Part shown: positions 58,447-64,000 of the stretch, piece by piece | How the letters are laid out: each line of letters opens with the position of its first letter | How positions within the stretch are numbered: the first letter of the stretch is position 1 | Assembly (NCBI RefSeq): GCF_002139935.1 | Contig: NZ_CP015578.1 | Location: 1,116,001 to 1,180,000 of the forward strand | Length of the DNA stretch: 64,000 nt | DNA from: Campylobacter lanienae NCTC 13004 | GTDB taxonomy: Bacteria > Campylobacterota > Campylobacteria > Campylobacterales > Campylobacteraceae | Direction: 5' to 3' | Notes under the pieces: generated by a model | Database searches by the model: none | Told to the model about the DNA's origin: nothing | What the model saw: the letters and a program-made list of their open reading frames with translations, nothing else | Translations under genes and position numbers: made by a program

Positions 58447-61030
58447 ATTATATGAAGAGATAATCGCCGAATATGGCAAAATGCCCTTAAGAGATATGGA
58501 AATCCCAAATCATATAAGAGATAATATCAGTAAAGAGCTAAGAGAGTATCAAATAGATGCTATAAAATACTACCTAGCAAACAAACAAACGCTAAATAAA
58601 AATCATCTAATGTTTAATATGGCTACAGGCAGCGGCAAAACGCTTGTAATGGCGGCTTTAATGCTTGATTGCTATAAAAATGGATATAGAAATTTTGTCT
58701 TTTTTGTCAATAGCACGGCGATTTTAGAAAAGACAAAAGCGAATTTTTGTGATATTTTCTCATCAAAATATCTATTTGCTAATGAGATAAATATAGATGG
58801 CAAAAGAGTAGAGATAAGGGCGATTAGCAACTTTGGTGAGAGTGATGAAAATGCTATAAATATCTATTTTAGCACTATTCAAGGACTTTTTAGCCTTTTT
58901 AAAGATGAGAAGGAAAACTCTTTAACTCTTAAAGATTTACAAAATTATGAGATTGTATTTTTAGCTGATGAGGCTCACCACTTAAATAGTGAAACCAAAA
59001 ATAAGCTAAATTCAAGCGAACAAGATAACAAAGATGGCTGGGAGAGCATAATAAACAAAGCTTTTAATAGCCACGCAAATAACCTAATGCTAGAATTTAG
59101 CGCTACGATACCAAATGATAGAAAAGTCTTAGCAAAATATGAAGATAAGATTGTTTATGAGTATGCTTTAAGGGAGTTTTGCCTAGATGGATACTCAAAG
59201 AGAATTTTTCTAGTCAAATATGATAATACCGAGCTAAAAGCAAGGCTTTTGGGGGCTTGCTTGCTTAGTGCTTATAGGGAGCTTTTGGCAAGGGAAAATA
59301 ATATAGAGCTAAAGCCAATAGTGCTATTTAAAAGCGAAAGTATAAATCTCTCAAAAGAGAATCAAAAGCTATTTAATGAGACACTTCAAGAGTTAAATAG
59401 TGATGATATAAGCGAATTTTATAATAATGTGGGTAAAGATGATGAGCTGTTTAAATATAGCTTGGAGTTTTTTAAAAATAAATTTGGAAAAAGCTATACA
59501 AATATCTTAGAAAATCATATAAAAGAGTCATTTAAAGAGATTTATCAAATAAACGCAAATGATGAAAAGGAGATAAAAGATTATCAAATCAAGCTAAACA
59601 CTCTTGAAGATAAAGATAACACTATAAGAGCGATTTTTGCTGTAGATAAGCTAAATGAGGGCTGGGATGTGCTAAATCTCTTTGATATAGTGCGTTTAGG
59701 CTCAGCCGTAGTCAAAAATAGCTCAAAAACAACCACTAAAGAAGCCCAGCTAATAGGTCGTGGGGCTAGATACTATCCCTTTGGAAAAGGCGAAGAGAGA
59801 TATAAACGAAAATATGATGATAAGCAATTTAGCGAGCTTACAATGCTAGAACGCCTTAGCTATCACGCTTTAAATGATGTAGAGTATATCCAAAAGATAA
59901 GAAATGAGCTAAAAGAACAAGGCCTAATGGACAAAGACAAGGGCATTACAGAGCTAAAACCTAGCCAAAAAGCCAAAGAAATCACAGATAAAAATGAAAT
60001 TTTTTATGTGAGTAATGAGAAAATATTTTTAGATAAAATCTCTCTTTTTAACAAAGAGAATTTCGAAACAGTCCTAGAGTCCATCAAAATACCATATATA
60101 GGGCATAAAATTAGCAATAACGAAGAGAAATTTGATCTTGTTGAAGAGATAAACACAAGCTCTCAAAAATACTTTAAAATAGGTGATAAAATCGAATACA
60201 AAATCTTTGCTAAGGCTATGAATATCTTACAAATAGATATAAATAAGCTAAAAATCTATGATGAGAGCTTAAAAAGCAAAGTTGAATTTTACAGCGATAT
60301 CATCGCACCGCTAAATTTGGTATTTAATAAAAATCAAGATTTTACAGACCCAAAAATACGGCTAGAAATTGCCAAATATATCCTTAATTGCTACAAAGAT
60401 GAACTAAATACAGAGAGCAAAAACTTTGAAATAACTGAATTTAAAGCTCAAAAATTAGCTAGTATCGGCAGTAGAAAAATAGTCAAAAATGTGGAGTATA
60501 ATGAAAATAATGAGCCAATTTTTAAAAATATAGAAAATAGCCCCTATGAGTGGCTTTACTATGATAAATTCTCTACTGATAGCAATCTGGAAAGAGAGTT
60601 TTTAGACTTTATAGAAGCCAATAAAGAGAGAATTGATAGAAATTTCAGCGAGTGGATAATTATGCGAAATGAGGGCTTTGAGGAGTTTAAAATTTATGAT
60701 AATAGAGTGAGTGAGCCTACTTATGGCGAGGGTTTTGAGCCTGATTTTATATTTTTTGGTAAGCCAAAAGAGCATACAAGCACAGACCATCTATCAACGC
60801 AAATAATAATAGAAAGCAAAGGCGATGTGTATTATCAAAAAGATAAATGGAAAGAAGATTTTATCTTAAATGAGGGTATTTTAAACAAAAAAGTATTTAA
60901 AGCTACAAAAGATTTTGATGGGCAAATAGGGCTTAAAGTCTATGCTTTGCCATTTTTCCTTGATGAGAATAAAGATAAGGATAAAAATAAAGAATTCAAA
61001 AGGCAATTTGATGAATTTTTTAAAATTTAA
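58439..61030 (+). CDS. res: Type III restriction endonuclease subunit Res
   Basis: Res is the ATP-dependent translocase/nuclease that works with Mod. The start at 58439 (MGKLYEEIIAEYGKMPL) is favoured because a GGAG lies six bases upstream; ATGs at 58427 and 58436 are in frame. Motif I is FNMATGSGKTLVM (about residue 55), motif II LADEAHHLN, motif III LEFSATIP, and motif VI EAQLIGRGARYYP. Near the C-terminus PDFIFF and IIIESKGD form the PD-(D/E)xK nuclease. The 863 residues are a usual length. It overlaps the mod stop by eight bases and lacks a homopolymer tract, so only mod switches. Confidence 0.93.
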   Translation: MGKLYEEIIAEYGKMPLRDMEIPNHIRDNISKELREYQIDAIKYYLANKQTLNKNHLMFNMATGSGKTLVMAALMLDCYKNGYRNFVFFVNSTAILEKTKANFCDIFSSKYLFANEINIDGKRVEIRAISNFGESDENAINIYFSTIQGLFSLFKDEKENSLTLKDLQNYEIVFLADEAHHLNSETKNKLNSSEQDNKDGWESIINKAFNSHANNLMLEFSATIPNDRKVLAKYEDKIVYEYALREFCLDGYSKRIFLVKYDNTELKARLLGACLLSAYRELLARENNIELKPIVLFKSESINLSKENQKLFNETLQELNSDDISEFYNNVGKDDELFKYSLEFFKNKFGKSYTNILENHIKESFKEIYQINANDEKEIKDYQIKLNTLEDKDNTIRAIFAVDKLNEGWDVLNLFDIVRLGSAVVKNSSKTTTKEAQLIGRGARYYPFGKGEERYKRKYDDKQFSELTMLERLSYHALNDVEYIQKIRNELKEQGLMDKDKGITELKPSQKAKEITDKNEIFYVSNEKIFLDKISLFNKENFETVLESIKIPYIGHKISNNEEKFDLVEEINTSSQKYFKIGDKIEYKIFAKAMNILQIDINKLKIYDESLKSKVEFYSDIIAPLNLVFNKNQDFTDPKIRLEIAKYILNCYKDELNTESKNFEITEFKAQKLASIGSRKIVKNVEYNENNEPIFKNIENSPYEWLYYDKFSTDSNLEREFLDFIEANKERIDRNFSEWIIMRNEGFEEFKIYDNRVSEPTYGEGFEPDFIFFGKPKEHTSTDHLSTQIIIESKGDVYYQKDKWKEDFILNEGILNKKVFKATKDFDGQIGLKVYALPFFLDENKDKDKNKEFKRQFDEFFKI

Positions 61031-61058
61031 ACTTTGGGATAATTAACCAATTTAGAGC

Positions 61059-61104
61059 AATAGCAAAACAACCTTAAATGGTTATTTTGTGGCCAAAATT
61101 TGGA
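61059..61104 (+). repeat. 53-base hairpin repeat, copy 3 (left arm lost)
   Basis: The inner stem is CAAAACAACC/GGTTATTTTG with one C-A mismatch, TTAAAT loop, right arm CCAAAATTTGGAAT. The left outer arm AAATTTTCGC is missing. Confidence 0.75.
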
Positions 61105-61115
61105 ATATTAACAAT

Positions 61116-61530
61116 GGGTACCCCTATAAAATCCGTGGCGTAAGCCACCCATTGAAAGGCTTTTACAAAATTTTCGCAATAGCAAAACAACCTTAAATGG
61201 TTGTTTTGTGGCGAAAATTTGGAATGTTAAGGGGGAAGGGGTAGCGGCTGCCAAAAAGCACCTTTGATTTTTACCTACTTTTAACGGCGCAGCGAAGCCA
61301 CGCCTAAAGTAGAAAACTATTTTAACTCCGCACGGCAACAAGTCGCCGTTTGCGGCAAGCCCCATCGGCTTGACCCCGCACTAAAGCCCCCACTTCGTGG
61401 GGTTCCCCTATAAAAATCCGTGGTGTAAGCCACCCATTGAAAGGCTTTTCCAGGGGGTTGGGGGTTGTTAAGGGGGAAGGGGTAGCGTCTGCCAAAAAGC
61501 GCTCCCCTTCCCCCTTAAAAAAGAAATAAA
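61116..61530 (+). repeat. Mosaic of flagellin-type hairpin modules downstream of res
   Basis: This gene-free block reuses modules seen around flagellin. GGGTACCCCTATAAAATCCG (61116) through AAGGCTTTTACA (61166) matches 13457-13508, then switches directly into a complete 53-base hairpin (copy 4, 61168-61220, inner stem CAAAACAACC/GGTTGTTTTG). At 61275-61312 the CTACTTT/AAAGTAG hairpin has inner stem GGCG/CGCC. CGCACGGC...TTTGCG recurs at 61329-61354 and CCCCAC-TTC-GTGGGG at 61388-61402. A second GTGG-TGTAAG-CCAC module with AAGGCTTTTCCAGGGGG follows to 61500. From 61531 to 61640 the sequence is plain AT-rich. Confidence 0.85.
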
Positions 61531-61640
61531 TTCAAAACAACAAATATCTAATAATTAAAAATAAATTTCTTTAAAATTTCAAACTTCTTAAAAAGAAAAT
61601 AAAAATTTAAATCCACAAAAAATAAAAATAAATTTAATAC

Positions 61641-64000
61641 TCACTCCATTCCAAGCTCTAAGGCTAGGAATTTTCCGGTGTATGAGCCACTTTTTTTATA
61701 TCCTTTGGCTAATTCTACTGGACTGCCTTTGGCGATCACCTTACCGCCACCTGCACCACCTTCTGGCCCCATATCAACGATATAATCACAATTTTTAATC
61801 ACATCTAAATTATGTTCTATCACCACAACTGAATTTCCTAATTCAACAAGATGATGAAGCACACTAGTAAGCCTATCTACATCCTTAAAATGCAGCCCCG
61901 TAGTAGGCTCATCTAAGATATAAAGAGTAGAGCCGGTGTCTGTGCGACTAAGCTCTTTGGCTAGTTTAATGCGTTGAGCCTCACCGCCACTTAGCGTAGT
62001 AGCTGGCTGTCCTAGTGTGAGATATCCTAGGCCAACAGAGCAAATGGTTTTTAGTTTAGAGTGGATTTTAGGCACCTTAGAAAAAAACTCCAAAGCCTCA
62101 TCAGCACTCATCTCCAAAACTTCTGATATATTCTTGCCTTTGTATTTGATCTCTAAAGTTTGAGCATTATATCTACTTCCCTTACACGCATCACAAATCA
62201 CGCTAATATCGGGCAAAAAGTGCATCTCAACCTTTATCTCGCCCTCTCCACTACACTTTTCGCATCTACCGCCTTTGACATTGAAGCTAAATCGGCCGAT
62301 TTTATACCCTCTGATTTGTGCCTCTTTTGTCGCAGCAAATAGCACTCTTATCTCATCCATCACGCCTGTGTATGTAGCGGGATTTGAGCGTGGAGTTCTA
62401 CCTATTGGGCTTTGGTCTAGATAGATGACCTTATCTAATTGCTCTAAGCCCTCTATCTTGGCCCCTTTTAAAATTTGAAATTTTCTAGCTCTATTTAATG
62501 CTATTTCAGCTGCTGGAAGTAGAGCTTTAAGCACTAATGAGCTTTTACCGCTACCACTCACACCAGTAACGCCTACAAGATTACTAAGTGGGAATTTGAC
62601 ACTTAAATTTGAGATATTATTTATAGTTATACCACTCAAATTTAACCATTTTTTTTGTTTTCGGCCTTTATAGTAGTTTATCTCTTTTTGACCATTTAGG
62701 TATTGTGCGGTTTGGGTTTGTGAGCTTAATAGCTCTTTATATGTACCTTGAAATACCACTTCTCCGCCATAAACTCCAGCCCCAGGGCCGATATCTACTA
62801 TATAATCAGCTGCTTCAATAGTCTTTTTATCATGCTCTACGACAATTACGCTATTACCCTTTTCTTGTAGATTTCTTAAGGTTTTAATAAGCTTTAGAGT
62901 ATCTCTCTCATGAAGTCCGATACTAGGCTCATCTAGCACATACATAACCCCGCTTAATCCACTGCCTATTTGACTAGCGATTCTTATTCGTTGAGCCTCA
63001 CCGCCACTGATAGTTCTAGCATCCCTACCAAGGCTAATATAGCCAAGCCCAACATCATATAAGAAAAATAATCTCTCATTTATCTCTTTTAAAATCGGTG
63101 TAGCGATCAAACTCTCTTGAGCGCTTAAATGAGCGAAATTATCACTATTGCTAAAAAATTTAGTAGCATTTTCTATGCTCATATTTATGATTTCGCCTAT
63201 TGATTTAGAGGCTACTTTGACAGCTAGGCTATCAGCACACAATCTATCACCACCGCAACTTTCGCATACTTTTTCAGTCATATACTCGCTAAAATCTTTA
63301 TCATCTTTTAAAATTTCATAAGCAACTTTCAAAACCCCTTCAAAATGCTTATTAATCCTATGTCGTTTCCATAAAAATTCGATATTTTTTACATTTCCAT
63401 AAAGTATAAGTCTCTTAGAATCATCATCAAGCTTGGAGTATGGAGTTTTGATATCAATGCCATTTTGTTCGCAAAATGCTATTAAAAATTTATAATAATA
63501 GCTCTTATTAAATCCATACATAACCTTTATCGCACCATCTTCAATGCTTAAATTATCATCAATTATCTTATTTAAATCCAAGCTAAATCGAATTCCTAGC
63601 CCATCACAGCTAGGACAAGCACCCTTAGGTGAGTTAAAGCTAAAACTAAGTGGTTCAAGAGCATTAAAGCTAATTTTACAATCAAAACAAGCATTATGCT
63701 CGCTAAAATGTATATGAGAGTTATCTAAGCCAAGCTCATCAGCGTTAGCTATCTCAATCTCAAGCTCACCAAAACTCTCATAAAGCCCCTTTTGGACATC
63801 ATCTGCTATCCTAGAAGCGTTATCGCTATTTACTACAACCCTATCAATTACGGCTTTTATAGTGTGCTTTTTGGTCTTTGATAGCTCTATATCTTCATCC
63901 AATCTCACCATCACGCCATCTATCATAGCCCTTATAAAGCCCTTATTTTTTAAGCTCTCTAAAGTATCAGCAAAGCTACCTTTTTTCTCTCTTACAATTG
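61641..64000 (-). CDS. uvrA: Excinuclease ABC subunit A, start beyond the window
   Basis: UvrA is the damage-recognition ATPase of nucleotide excision repair. The frame stays open to the right edge, so about 150 N-terminal residues, including the first Walker A, are missing. Visible are zinc-finger cysteines (CESCGGDRLCADSL, CEKCSGEGEIKVEMHFLPD, CDACKGSRY), ABC signatures TISGGEAQRIRIA and TLSGGEAQRIKLA, Walker B LDEPSIGLH and LDEPTTGLH, and the second Walker A GVSGSGKSSL. The stop at 61641 gives the normal C-terminus. Confidence 0.96.
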   Translation of the reverse strand, partial: IVREKKGSFADTLESLKNKGFIRAMIDGVMVRLDEDIELSKTKKHTIKAVIDRVVVNSDNASRIADDVQKGLYESFGELEIEIANADELGLDNSHIHFSEHNACFDCKISFNALEPLSFSFNSPKGACPSCDGLGIRFSLDLNKIIDDNLSIEDGAIKVMYGFNKSYYYKFLIAFCEQNGIDIKTPYSKLDDDSKRLILYGNVKNIEFLWKRHRINKHFEGVLKVAYEILKDDKDFSEYMTEKVCESCGGDRLCADSLAVKVASKSIGEIINMSIENATKFFSNSDNFAHLSAQESLIATPILKEINERLFFLYDVGLGYISLGRDARTISGGEAQRIRIASQIGSGLSGVMYVLDEPSIGLHERDTLKLIKTLRNLQEKGNSVIVVEHDKKTIEAADYIVDIGPGAGVYGGEVVFQGTYKELLSSQTQTAQYLNGQKEINYYKGRKQKKWLNLSGITINNISNLSVKFPLSNLVGVTGVSGSGKSSLVLKALLPAAEIALNRARKFQILKGAKIEGLEQLDKVIYLDQSPIGRTPRSNPATYTGVMDEIRVLFAATKEAQIRGYKIGRFSFNVKGGRCEKCSGEGEIKVEMHFLPDISVICDACKGSRYNAQTLEIKYKGKNISEVLEMSADEALEFFSKVPKIHSKLKTICSVGLGYLTLGQPATTLSGGEAQRIKLAKELSRTDTGSTLYILDEPTTGLHFKDVDRLTSVLHHLVELGNSVVVIEHNLDVIKNCDYIVDMGPEGGAGGGKVIAKGSPVELAKGYKKSGSYTGKFLALELGME

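Overview
The window is AT-rich, gene-dense chromosome of a Campylobacterota bacterium, almost certainly a Campylobacter outside the C. jejuni/coli core (C. fetus/hyointestinalis/lanienae-like is an inference). The grounds are the pglG-pglF-pglE N-glycosylation genes downstream of a cheY-prmA-ftsH-pssA block, pycB-pckA-argH, a flagellin behind a sigma28-like promoter, an HP0268-type small protein beside miaB and nusA, and poly-G/poly-C contingency tracts. No rRNA, prophage, CRISPR array or transposase was seen.

Layout. 1-5.4 kb: end of a sodium-dependent transporter, then pycB, pckA and argH (C3/C4 node and arginine synthesis). 5.4-7.6 kb: small regulator, TM2 protein, small secreted proteins, and a decayed second TM2 copy. 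7.76-8.37 kb: seven tRNA genes (two Lys, two Val, two Asp, one Glu) behind a consensus promoter. 8.5-13 kb: ComEA-like protein, DctA-type transporter, and an SHP/diheme cytochrome/cytochrome b cluster. 13-16.4 kb: a flagellin gene with a C9 tract before its promoter, enclosed by about 1 kb and 0.75 kb of hairpin-rich repeats that include a 207-bp inverted pair. 16.4-28.8 kb (minus strand): lipoprotein, DUF5610-like protein, leuA, pssA, a Psd-like gene, ftsH, prmA, cheY, hisA, hisH, pglG, pglF, pglE. 28.9-31.9 kb: ktrB (in-frame TGA at codon 16), ktrA, and another gene split by an in-frame TGA. 32.3-34.3 kb: a three-gene operon (small protein, HipA/CtkA-like kinase, Fic-fold protein) behind a palindromic operator and beside tRNA-Phe. 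34.5-41.7 kb: murD-mraY and gpmI-fabG-acpP-fabF-accA. 41.8-45.6 kb: XRE regulator facing two glycosyltransferase genes across palindromic operators; the second transferase carries an in-frame G9 tract. 45.7-56.3 kb: prfB, panC, rimO, tilS, a PilM/N/O-like trio, a DUF374 acyltransferase, miaB, an HP0268-type gene, nusA. 56.5-61 kb: a type III restriction-modification system whose mod gene is out of frame at a G9 tract. 61-61.6 kb: more of the flagellin-type repeat modules. 61.6 kb to the end: uvrA.

The unusual content falls in four places: phase-variation tracts at surface and DNA-methylation genes; a family of composite hairpin repeats in which copies differ in sequence yet keep their base pairing; the HipA-like/Fic-like operon with a degenerate Fic active site; and two genes 2.6 kb apart each broken by one in-frame TGA. 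Gene functions come from recognisable motifs and neighbourhood; no database search was possible.
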